NCBI GenBank assembly: GCA_963924555.1
Contig: OZ004587.1
Span: 496,001 to 560,000, forward strand
Source: Crambe crambe
Lineage: Eukaryota; Porifera; Demospongiae; Poecilosclerida; Crambeidae
Length of the DNA stretch: 64,000 nucleotides
Direction of reading: 5' to 3'
The translations under genes were made by a program, and so were the position numbers. The stretch's first letter is position 1. Every line of letters begins with the position of its first letter. Shown here piece after piece: positions 10,901 through 21,700 of the stretch. The notes beneath the pieces are model-generated. The model saw only the letters and a list, made by a program, of their open reading frames with translations, had not been told where the DNA came from and searched no databases.

Positions 10901-13900
10901 AAACATCCGACCTAGTTGAAGTACACATCTTCCTACATGTTTTAGGGATGAAAGTGATGTGCATTGTGTCATCGTAATGAGCCTGAAGGTCTGGCAGCAA
11001 GTATCATCTTTTGAGTCGATCGTGACGAGTGTGGCTGCTGGATACATAATTTTGCTCAAGCTTAACAGCCAGTGTAGTTATTACTTGTTTAATTGTTTGA
11101 TCACCCTGATGAAGGCTAGAGTATTCTGGTCGAAATGTTGGTGGTTTGTTTCATAAGCTAATTTTATGAGAACTAATTCTATTGAATATGTTTATTGTTT
11201 ATTAGTTGAAAATAACAAATTGGCGATAATAAGATATGTTGTCCAATTATTATTGCCAAGGGCTGGGCGATAATTTTCCAGTTCTGGTGTCACTAGTGCA
11301 CTTATAATTCAAACAAACAAGGATAGAAAGTTGTAAAGGTATAGCTAGTTTAATTTCATTTATCATTATTTCTATTAAAAAAGAAAAATGTTCTTGGTCT
11401 CGATCTTCATCCTTCAGTGTAGATGGAGGAATCCTAATGGTACTAGCAACCTTACCTGTGCTCATAGTTTCATCCCTAACTACCTGCATGCAACTCATCA
11501 GAATATGCCTTCGACTTCTTGGGCCTGTTGGACTGTAAAGGTTTTGTTTTTCTCCTTTCCCACACTTTGACTGCTGCCTCAACCTTTCTATTCCTCGTGC
11601 TGACATCACTTCTGAGCTAGAAACTACAAGCCACGAAACTAAACATTCAAAACTGAATAGGAACAGAACAGAACAGCTGCACTTCCCAGCAAGCACACGA
11701 CACTTAATAATGAAATTAATGATACACTTGCATTTATGACAGACAATAGATAGCTGACAATATAGTAGGTAGTGGGTGATGAAAATGAATGATGAATGAT
11801 GCTAGGCAGAAAGAAACTGACTCATGATTTTTTTCTATAATTATAATAATTATTTGATTTCATGGAGTGATACCCCCCATGAAAGCTATACGTATGTCCC
11901 CTTGCCACTCTGTTTTTTTGAATTCAATACTGGACTAAATACTAACATTATTCAAAGCTATTTCAAACAAATCTACAAGGAATAATTGCAATGGGAACTT
12001 GTCTGCACTAGCTATGACTGATGATCCACAAAAGATGAAATCTTTCCAACGGCAGATTAATTTATCATGACAGTAGCAAGAATTCAACATAAAAAAGAAA
12101 ACCTGCCGAGTTTTATGACAATGAAACTAGGCAGCTATTTTGAGTGAAACATCTTGAAGAGTCCAACTATGATTATACCAGTCAAATAAAAGACCCATTA
12201 AATTTAGTTCCCACTCTGTCATTTGCTCCTTACCTTGGACTCATCGGAGATGTCAGTCCCCAGTCCTGAAGTTACTATGCTTCCACCGTATGTTGAACGA
12301 GTGGCCACACTTGTTCTAGTTATGTCACTGATTGTACCAAATGCTGAATCAGCATCATCATCATAATCCTTGACTTGAAGGGCAGCCATTGGTTCCTCCA
12401 GAGAGAGGGTAGGGGAGGGAGGATCTGGGCAGGGAGAAAGGAAATATTTAATAATTTTTTACTGGATTGTCACTGTTCATACTTGTGTCTGAACTGTCAC
12501 TGTTTTCACCTTCACTTTCAGTAACTTCAACAGTGAGATCTGCAACATTAAAATACTCTATTTCTAATAGTTATTCTATTGGAAATAATTCTATTGAACA
12601 TTAAAATAGTTTAAAAATACTTCATGCATCTACTTTGTCTACAAATAGAGTTGCTATAGTAAAAGGCACATACAAGAACTGATTTCCCATCCTCTAGCAA
12701 TTAGTATACCTGATATGCTCTTTTTTGTTGCCTCTTCATGTTCGGCTATTTCTTCTGATGGAGATACAAGATTCAATATTTGTTCTCCACAGGTGATGCT
12801 GAGGACTCCCATGTTCCTCAGAGCTTGCTGCTCTTTTCTGGTTAGCTTCTGGATCATCTCATCTGCACTGGGTAAGGCTCTGAAAGTCAGTTGGACACAG
12901 CCGGGATCTGTTTTCAGCAATCTTAATTTGTAAGAGCCTATTGCTGAGTTGAGACGAGAACAAAGCTTCTTCAATTCATCAACTGTCATGGCTTCAAAGT
13001 TGCATTCCTCTATTTTGAACACAACAACTTTTCCATTCTTTTTCTCATCCTCAAAGATGTTACTTGGACACTCACATATTCTGCGTCTTGCATACTTTTC
13101 AAAACTTGCTGCATACTCTTTTAGCAACACTTTGATGTGATGTTGCTCATCTTCAAAGAGACAAAGGATGAGTAACTCAATTAAATCATAGTCAAAAAAC
13201 GACCAATGCTTCTCTGCTTCATCAAGTAATTTATCAATTGTGTCACTGTCTTTAAATATTTTGCTATACTTGTGATTTTTTCTTGCAATAATGGGTATAA
13301 TCTCATTAGCTATTGCTTTTGATCTTATCAAGGCTCTCCGTAGCTGAATCTCAAGACTTATGAAATCATTTTCAATACTTGCAGTATCTTCTTTCAGACG
13401 ATAGATGAGGTTGGTTCTTTCATGATCAGGCATGTCTTTTGATAGATATGGAAAGAGTGCCTTAACATCTGCAGAGTTAAAAATAAAATTATTTGAGTGC
13501 TTTGATAAATAATAATAATAATAATAATAGATGTACTAGTCTATATACCTACCTGGTGAATGAGAAGTCTTGAGGTATTTCTCTTCGATGACCTTAGCTA
13601 TTGCAGGATGGTTTACTGGTAGTGCTTTCAGTGCTGAGCAGAGATTCTTCCACGTTGCCTCCAAGCCCTGACCTGCCAGCCAGTCCATCAGCATTTGGCC
13701 GAAACACTCTGCTGGATCGTCTTTGAATTTTTTTCTTATTGCTTCAAGAGAAGAAGGACGCAGTCCCAATTCCACCCCCAAATCAAACCATTTCACTTGG
13801 ACATCCCAAATACAACTCCTCACTTCTTTCAGGTCATCCGTTACCAACACAGCTGAAGGACATGATAAATTAATAGCAGTGATTATTGTCTGTTGGCTAA

Positions 13901-14213
13901 CTGAATAATTCATGAGGGCAGTCCAGTGTAGCATATTGCTGTTATTTTGTTAACTGGACAAAACCATCTTCCAGTAACTATAATTAAGATTTCATCATCT
14001 AAAAACAGTGTATCGTTATTTGAAATTCATTTGAATAATTATTTTTGATCCATAAAAAAAATTACAGTAGCCAGTTATATTAAGCTTAGTGATAAACTTA
14101 TTAATATTCATAGCTGGTAGTAGCATGCAATGAATTTGCCTTATAAATCCAAAGGACTTGCTATATTATTATTCTTGCCAGTTTAATAACTCACTTCCTT
14201 GGCCAGGATTCAT
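7948..14213 (-). CDS. Death-domain/ankyrin-repeat protein, copy A
   Basis: Proposed exons: 14195-14213 (start codon, MNPGQG), 13553-13852, 12710-13468, 12483-12539, 12234-12424 and 7948-9225, about 867 residues. The first four junctions are phase 1 and the last is phase 0; every join keeps the frame. Exon 2 is a Death domain (conserved WFDLGVELGL, then ATWKNLCSAL). The next about 250 residues (HWSFFDYDLIELL, then ARRRICECP) are unassigned. The last exon has twelve ankyrin repeats of about 33 residues with TPLH and A..GH.. cores. Death domains mediate homotypic signalling-complex assembly and ankyrin repeats bind partners, so a cytoplasmic innate-immune or apoptosis adaptor is inferred. The fusion of Death and ankyrin exons rests on splice phase, not on transcripts. 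Open segments at 11250-11630 could be alternative exons. Confidence 0.66.
9390..9612. repeat. CCACGCCCAC minisatellite, unit A
   Basis: At least six copies of GACCACGCCCACTTT or close variants, separated by variants of ATCGATTGACC and of GGGCAAATCAAGCCCGCTTT. They lie just beyond the ankyrin exon, inside the proposed long intron. Unit B has a shorter version at 46014-46130. CCACGCCC resembles a GC-box/KLF-type site, but a plain minisatellite is equally likely. Confidence 0.7.
9650..11060 (+). pseudogene. Pogo-like transposase C-terminal remnant, unit A
   Basis: Plus-strand remnant in the intron of the Death-ankyrin gene. An exon-like start near 10121 (GPTSNQQNYS) leads into a Ser/Pro-rich stretch with repeated QISPTLAS and then ITGVRALTADDFSEMLLEE, followed by a Lys/Glu-rich run. 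Pogo/jerky-type transposases commonly end in a basic charged tail after an A-R-x-L-T-S/A box. Past a stop near 10674, a broken cysteine-poor zinc-finger-like tail can be read (DECGCWIHNF). The charged tail is frameshifted relative to copy B by 2 bases. Family assignment is moderate; the inactivity is clear. Confidence 0.5.
11061..12233. other. Intronic stretch with open minus-strand segments, unit A
   Basis: Mostly non-coding. Near 11100-11135 a CCTGATGAAGGC...GTCGAAA motif appears. On the minus strand 11385-11625 has open segments with splice-like borders (acceptor near 11625, donors near 11460 and 11500). The reading frames are not both kept in unit B (47860-48204), so no exon is called. 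Confidence 0.4.
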
Positions 14214-14832
14214 CTTGATGTTAGAGTTTCAAGAGGAAGGGGAGAACTAGCTATGTGTCTGTGCAAAGGACAGGTTGAGGGTGGTTACCAGATGTGAGCT
14301 TGGGAGTGGGGGAAGAAAGATCACTGATCAAGAGATTAAAGTATCTGGACGGAGAAAGAGTGTGCTCTTTTAATCGAACCCTACGTATATGTCTTAGTGT
14401 TGATATCGCTAAAGACTGTTGTTGACATAATGACAAGATGTGGTACGAGCCACGCCCCCAGAACGATCCAGTCAAATTCGGGCGCTATACACTCACACTA
14501 GGTTGGATTGAGTAGTGTACTAGTTCTATGTACACAGTAAACTCTATAACTCGAAGAACGATAGCTATGGCTACACTTAGCGAAAATCTTGGGTGTGGCT
14601 GGGATAAACAAACCTTACGCGCATGCGCAGATAATTAGTGACGATTATAATCATGAATATAATCATAATACAACCACACTATATTATAATCAGTGATAGT
14701 AATACTTATAGAGTATGTATTTATTATTAGTTGTCATGTATTCTCTGCTGACGATTCTTTGTTGCATGCTAGACTGTTCAAATTCTGCACCAGTTGAGTC
14801 CTGACACTGAAAGGTACCATTGAATCTTTTGT
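14214..14832. promoter_or_regulatory. Upstream region of the Death-ankyrin gene, unit A
   Basis: About 600 bp upstream of the proposed start codon, strongly conserved with unit B 51136-51790. It should hold the promoter and 5' UTR. No clear TATA box was chosen. A GC-rich palindrome ACGCGCATGCGC lies near 14620 (also in B near 51540). This is inferred from position only. Confidence 0.35.
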
Positions 14833-15469
14833 CAAGGGCGTATCGACCCGCCGAAGGCGGGGAGAGGGCATGCAACTCCTATACAGGTTGTATAGCCACC
14901 GAAATGCTGGAGGTTACTAAAAATAGATTGCGGTTTGGCGTCACATTTCATCACTAGTACATAGTATAGTATACCGCACACGCGCGCGCAAACAGCTAGC
15001 CGGCCGGCCGGCTTTCAACTCCAAAGCCACAGTCCTTTGAAAGCATGGCTGAGGCAAATTTCGAATTAGACCAGGAATTGATAACTGATAGATTGAGCTT
15101 AACGAGCCTACTTCGGCCGTTGAGGCTACAGCTGGAGAAGCAAACTTAGTCAGCAACTTCTGACGAACAGATTGAAGTACAAATAGGTTCTACAGTCCTT
15201 CTACTTCTTCAACACATTCCTTGCGGAGTTCTGGTGACTCCATCTCGATCTGTAGGGCTATACTATAGTACTTGTAGTGCTAGCTGGTGCAGCTAGGTCA
15301 TATGATAATAGTCAGCTGATTTAATTCATGAGCTCACCACGCGTCATCGCATGAGCGCGTATAGCGCACTGAAATCTATTTTTAGTAACCTGCAGCATTT
15401 CGGTGGCTATACAGCATGTATGGGAGTTGCATGCCCTCTCCCCGCCTTCGGCGGGTCGATACGCCCTTG
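14833..15469. mobile_element. 637-bp MITE with long inverted repeats, unit A
   Basis: Begins CAAGGGCGTATCGACCCGCC and ends with its exact complement; the inverted repeats run on for about 110 bp with few mismatches. Flanks are CTTTTGT on the left and CTTTTAT on the right, and unit B near 51780 has the empty site with a single CTTTTAT. A 7-bp target duplication (8 bp is possible) is therefore likely. A second copy is at 54232-54870 in the opposite internal orientation. No coding capacity. Confidence 0.9.
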
Positions 15470-16638
15470 CTTTTATCTATTGGCCAGAAGTATTGTAACA
15501 GGATGATATAGCTAGCCACACCATCTTCAAAATGGATGTAATATCATGGGTTGAATCATCAGTTGGTTAGGATTGCTAGGTTGGTTTGATCTGAGAGAGA
15601 TATGTGTGGGGATGAATGCATGAAGTTGAGGAGTTCATATATATATAGCTATATAGATCAGGCTTGTTCCAGTAAACTTAAATAACTACTGACCTACACA
15701 ACTTCTCCAATGACTCTACTCAATCTATATGAAATGAAAACCAGTAACTGTCAGCATATCAATGAGAAAGTGAGCGAAATCCCTTATTCTATCTACAGTG
15801 GACTTGGAGCCCAGCCTTTTGTCCTTTGTAGAGAGGCTGTCTTCTTCTGGAAGTTATTTAGTACCAAGAGAGTGTATACACAAAAGTTCTTTTAGCTTGT
15901 CCTTTATTATTTGGTTGCTAGCTTATAAGTTCACCATGGATACTGTCCTCCACATGATAGAGTTCCTCCAGTCCTAGCTAGACTCATACCAGGTCGATGA
16001 TTGGTACTCGGGGGGGAGTCTATATATTAGCTATCACAGCATCTCTTTTTCACACACCTGAGGTATAGCTAATCACTCTAAGCAAGCAGCCTCTTTTGCA
16101 GTGCTTCTTATAGTTTCCACTACAGAACTGAAGTATTAGCTAATGGCCCACACACTCGAGTCAAATCAAATGTACAAGTAGCTTGAAAGTTGTAATAGCG
16201 CATGCGCAATTTTCGTAGGACAATAAAGGGCGGGAAATTCAAACTTCGTACACTAAAAATACAGTCTCACATACAAGGAGAATAAAATATAGACACCCAG
16301 TATCTACAAGAAGAAGCCAGGTCTTATGAGCGTTAATGCATTCGGAATCCATGTCAGTTATGGAACAGAAGGTAGCATGACAGTAACATGGCAACTGAAA
16401 TCAAAGTGTGCATCATTGGGATTTAAACTGCTGAAGTTTCAACTGCACAGGATAGTTAATAACTTGGCAAAAGAAATAGTAAAGGTTAAAGGTTAAAATG
16501 TATTGCTTCTTTGGCCAGGTAGGTGATGCTTATTGCCATAGAGATGGACTTTATGAGGGGATTGTGTAGAGAAGTCGAGTGGTGATACACACATTTGCTA
16601 GGTCTTCAGTCTTGTATCAGAGAGTGCGGTAGCACTCT
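15470..16638. other. Shared non-coding stretch, unit A
   Basis: Matches unit B 51780-53756 and 56238-56680 apart from insertions there. It has a small frame at 15710-15895 that is also open in B (53280-53465), but the stretch lacks splice sites, known domains and codon-like substitution patterns, so it is not called. The end at 16617-16638 is a palindrome, TCAGAGAGTGCGGTAGCACT. Confidence 0.45.
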
Positions 16639-16807
16639 TGGTGGAGATCGAAGACCTTGATGTAAGCCTTGGGGTATATTTTGTGGACGGCATCCCCTGG
16701 GGCTTGTCCAGTCTGGTGGTCCAGGAAGTAGCTCTGCACAAACACACTGTGTTCACTCATGCAACGAATCCACACACCTCCATTATCCTTCTCCTCAAGA
16801 ATCACTC
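16639..16807 (-). pseudogene. SMAD4-type MH2 exon, truncated copy A
   Basis: The acceptor at 16808-16809 (TTCTAG) opens an exon reading [19 protein letters not shown], then [15 protein letters not shown], then [20 protein letters not shown]. This is the MH2 segment of the co-SMAD SMAD4, the shared mediator of TGF-beta/BMP signalling that binds receptor SMADs in the nucleus. The match runs through the SMAD4-typical [14 protein letters not shown] box. The exon is cut after FDLHQ and joined to unrelated sequence with a palindrome. No upstream or downstream SMAD4 exon is visible, so it cannot make a SMAD. Confidence 0.8.
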
Positions 16808-17070
16808 CTAGAAAACAAAGCACATACATTTTAAATTTTGGGAAGAAAAGGAATGATGTGGACTCCATAAAAACCCACTACAATCAGGGGATTCCCCTCC
16901 CCAAGCTGCAAGAGTACACAAGTCCAGGTAATTCATAGTACCATCTGGCTCAAAATGCCACCAGTTATGACAATCCAAAATAAAAAAGACTTTTCCATTA
17001 CAGAATGAATTACAGTGAAAGCAGGAAAGTAGGCAGGGGGAAATCAATTCACAGTAATTGCTGTTTTATT

Positions 17071-18705
17071 ATATGTGATATAATTTTAGAAAAGGGACCA
17101 CTTCACGCAGGATTTAATTTTGAGATATGCGCATTTAAAGTTAGCCTTAGGTAAAATTAATTTTTTTATTCACTTCTTTTTTATTGCCTCCACAGTATCT
17201 TCAGTCCTTTGACTAACTTCCTGCCAAATTTCAGGAAGTGGGAAGGCTTTGAAGTAGGCAAGCGCTCGAGTTGAAGTGAGCTACCTCACCCGAAACTTAT
17301 TTCACATCCTACGTGCCCAAATTTTAATATTCAATTACGGAGGCCGTAAGAGCATAGTGCGCGAAAATAAGGGAAAATCCCCACATAATAATGACTTTTC
17401 ATATCGATGATTTCTACTGAATACACAACTTAGCTACACATATTTAGCTAGCTACAGATAGGAAGAGGCTGTGGTAGAAGCCATCCAACTTCACAGGTCA
17501 GAAAATTTCAATCTGGAGGTGCTGAATGAAGTTCCTCTGTTTCCTTCAACTCCAGGCCTGTTGACAATAAAAACACAGCCCTGATCCCACCAGTGTCTAG
17601 ATTCCAACCCATGCAAACACTGCTTCCACACGAATCAACTAATAAAGCTTAAAACATAGAGATAGGATAATAAGGTAGATTGGGGTAACTTGGGACACTC
17701 TTACTACAAATGATGATATCTCTGCAACCGCTTTAGCTATAAACAAGCTTTAAGTTGCAAGAGATAGAGTAACCTTTCTAGTCCCAGGCTGAGCTAAAGA
17801 TGATTAGTATTGCTTACTAATTAATTGGCTACAATTCGCCAATGTGTAGTATGTGGAAATCCCCTTTCAGGATAACTTGGGACACTGCATGTCCATGCAA
17901 TTTTGACAAAGCTTAAACAGTGCGCTATGCATATTTTGCCGACTGATCACTTTTTTAAAACACAGAGATCATTATGCAGCATTATCTCAGTGAGTTAAAT
18001 CAGTTCAGTAAGTTTGAAGTTAGTTTATTAAGTTTTTTCTTGCGGTCTTGTAAAATCAGCAGAGTGTTTAGGGCTGCTTTTTACCAACAGAGTAACCAAA
18101 ACACTCTAGACTGGCTTCAGAGAGAGAGACAAAGCATAAATGTTTATGTGTGCAAAATAAGATCTTGAAACTCTTAGTAATCTCGAAGCAAGATTGAATT
18201 AAAACTCCACCGTCCCAAGTTACCCTGTGTCCCAAGTCACCCCGCTTTACCTTAAAACCTACCAGTATTTTAAAACTACTGTACACTATCTATCTACCCA
18301 AACTTTACCTGATCATAGTTTAGAGCTTGTCCCATGTCTTGCATATCTTAGATAACCCAAACGCTCAAAGACAAGAACGCAGTAAAGCTAAGTCTACTTC
18401 TTCTCTGCCCAGCTGCTACACGAGGTAAGAAAAATTGAATGATGTCATCGTATTATACGGACTCACGTAGAGGTTTACGGAGAATTGGGTATTGACTGGA
18501 AGTTCAATGTTTAGACGCAAAACGCTTACTGAATCTTTCTCTGAGGCGATGCACTTCTAGCGCTTATAGCTCCGCGGTGGTTTAAGATCTAGCTTCAAGC
18601 GTAGTATCAATGAACTTCTAAGGCAATGGGCTATAGCGTGGTACTAATAACTCCATTTTGAAATTCCGTGTGAAGTGGTCCCTTTTCTCAAATTGGATCA
18701 CATAT
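17071..18705. mobile_element. 1.6-kb MITE containing a nested MITE, unit A
   Basis: Inverted ends share AGAAAAGGGACCACTTCAC (near 17088 and, as complement, near 18685) and an outer ATATGTGAT. The host sequence is uninterrupted in unit B near 57930. GTTTT flanks both sides, possibly part of a target duplication. Inside, 17671-18254 is a second element with inverted ends TAAGG and GGGGTAACTTGGGACA. No coding sequence. Confidence 0.75.
17671..18254. mobile_element. Nested 584-bp MITE
   Basis: Left end reads AAGGTAGATTGGGGTAACTT and then GGGACAC. The right end complement reads AAGGTAAAGCGGGGTGACTT and then GGGACAC. A further internal copy of ATAACTTGGGACAC lies near 17875. It lies wholly inside the 17071-18705 element. 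No transposase sequence. Confidence 0.65.
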
Positions 18706-21700
18706 GTTTTGGGGGACATGGCAGGATCCTCCCCCTCCTTCATTACTTGATGAAGTTAGATGGTTAAATGAAGTTAGCCTTTCAGTGGCTGATGGAAAGG
18801 GATGGAACATTGTCTTTGACAGAGAACCTGCTAAGGTCAGTCAGGAAAACATGACTAATTTACACACAGAGTCCCCTGATTTTTCCCATTTCATTCCTTA
18901 CCAAATAGTTTATACAACACTGACCACTGACATGTGTTTTTAAGTGGGTACTGTCCCTACATGTCCTGATGCACACCACAAGGTTATTTTAGTGGAGCAT
19001 TGTTATTGCACATTCCACCTAGTCCAGCAACAGTTCCAAAGTTAGCACAGAACACACAAGTGTCAGTGATCTCTACCATTCTCTCATAAACTTCAACCAA
19101 GGACCCTAGCGACCTTTCTTCGTGGAACCAACAGTCAGTGTCACCCTCCACATTCTGTACCCCATAGCATGTGAGTGGGAGAACATTGGTACCCTTTTGG
19201 GTAATGTCAGGTATGGTTTCCATGGGATGCACAACTGTCTGGGTAAAGTGATTAAACTCTGACTGAAGTGTGTGCCTATCCAACTAGAATGACCTCTAGT
19301 TATGACAACATCTTTCAATATACTTACTGATGCATTCAGAGAAGATCAATGACCTCTCTGTCATTGATTGTTTCAGAGGTTACACTGAAAAAGTTTCTTT
19401 CAATGGTTCAATTAAACGTTCATGAGATTATGTGGGTGCATTGAGTATCAAGGACGAGGTTAGCAAAGGTATATGTTAAAATTAATGTTCAATTCAGCTG
19501 GTACCACCTTACATTTAGGACTGGGAAATCAGTCGTGTGACATTGAAAGTACAAGCCAAAGTATATGCAATAATATGGAGTGTGTCATGTATACATATTA
19601 AGCTATTTTCTCTTTCCGAGAGACATCTTTGCATGAAGTGACACGTGTATGGTCACAAGTGTGATTGTTATAGGAAATAACAGTTAGTATGTACTGAGCT
19701 ATCTAATATGTGACCTTGAAAGTACAACGGTGCAATGTGGATGTGTCATGTATACATAGACTATGTTCTATTCACACCACTTACTGTTTAAGTCTCCACT
19801 GACATTGGCTCCTAGATAAGTTAGATATGATGTCTTCTAAAATTAATAATTGTACCAACCATTAGACACTCCATAATATTCTGCTTAGATAAGAAACAAA
19901 CACACACACACACACACACAAACAAACAAAAAAACATTGCATGGCTATAGGCTTTGATATCTTTTTTGTTCATTTTTGTTTTCTATATCAACACAAAATA
20001 CGTATGTGGGTAGCGCATAAGTGAAATGTTCATCAGTACTTCATGTCTAGCTACTGTAGCATAGCATTCGTGCATGCCATTACTTAGTCACACTGATAGT
20101 AAATTTCACAGTGACTTCTGCCGCCCGGCACATGACATAGGCTATGAGTACAGACATGGTCCAAATTAATTTTTAGGGTACTACAGTGTACCGTTTTAGC
20201 TACAGGCCTAGCTTGGGAACAAAGGGGAGGGGCCCTTCAATACGAATCAAGTATGGGAGGTAAATGGTGTGACAATTATTGACCTTTGAACTTCACTGCT
20301 AGCTACAGATGATTGTAATACATTACAATGAGCTTCACTTTCTGACATTCAACCATGATCATGTGGATGGTGGAGGTTGTAGGGGGGCATGAAGGAACTG
20401 CTGGCATCCCCTTACCACAAGCCTTACAGAGGAGGGGTCATTCGATGAGCTAGTAAAATGGCAATGTTATGATATCCATTTTGTGACCCTTTACCATATT
20501 ATGTAGCAGTATGGACACTGAACTGAGAGAGTTAAGAGTATTAGGCACATTCCACATGGTTGCCAAGGAAGCCAATCTCACAAACTACTAAATGACAAGG
20601 ACTTGTAACTCCACATAACTAAGCCCAAGATACAAGCTTTACCAATGGAAAACCATAAAAAAAAAACTATTTCTCATCAATTGCTTGAGATCAGTGGTTA
20701 ATTTTTGGTGACTTTTTCTTATCATTATTCTCTACAAAATTACAGTGGCTTTTTGTTCATCTCTAGTTTACTTATTCTTGTGATATACATGACACGACTT
20801 ACTATCTGAAATTACAGGCAAGATATGAATAAAATTAATACTTCCGTTCACCTATTCAGATGATAGCTGTATGCAAAATTTTGACTCAATGCTCTACTAA
20901 GTTTTTGGAGATACAATGCACTGATTTTCAATTAAATAGGGTTCAGGGAAATATGCCGGCATAATTTTGGGACTAATAGGATCTTGAGTGCCAGAGCATC
21001 AGGCATAATTTGAGAATAGGCAGGATTTAATACTAGGCTCTAAGCAAAAACCATTTGTTAGTATCCTAGGGCTAGTTAGTATCCTGTAGTAGTACAGACT
21101 AGTAACTTAATACATAGTGTTAGTATACTAACAGTATACTAGTTAGTAAGTTCGGCAGGACTAGTCATGTGACTAAAGACACTAGTCATGTGACTACAGA
21201 CTATAGAAACATCCTTAATGATGCAGTATAATGTTTTGGTTCATGTATTGATTTTTCATGGACATGACTTGGAGGAATTTGGGGGGAATTGGGGAATTGA
21301 ATAATAGGGAGATTTTGAAGCACATTTCCCTGAGGTCATTATTATCACATTCTGCTGAATGGAAACACTTCAAATGGTGAGATTTCCATTGAAAATATTT
21401 CTTTTTTCACATTCTTGTGTAGTATTCCGGCATACCAAGTGCCCCATCACCATGGTAACAGGTGTACAAGCCAGAGGAAATCACAGTTGTAGATGCATCA
21501 AGGTACATTAATTATCTTATGTGTGATCTTGAAAGTATACATACAGTACGTGCAATGTGTCATTTACATAAACAGATGGTACCTTGAACATTTGTAGTCT
21601 TCTAGATTGAAAGTTTATACAAGTGATGCATGCATGGTAACAGGTGTACAAGATTCGTGATCCTTAGAGGAAGTCACAGTTTAACTTAGTGTTGCATCAA

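Noticed and set aside
10442..11000. Phe/Ser-rich minus-strand frames
   Set aside because: They are the complement of the Lys/Glu-rich tail of the pogo-like remnant; low-complexity shadows.
15710..15895. 61-codon frame, also open in unit B at 53280-53465
   Set aside because: Both copies are nearly identical DNA, so open frames are expected; no domain or splice context was seen.
16808..17047. Minus-strand frame with a CHNWWHFEPDG segment next to the SMAD4-type exon (also 57678-57998)
   Set aside because: It looks protein-like at first, but it lies in the intron upstream of the exon, does not match SMAD4 and lacks a donor in frame.
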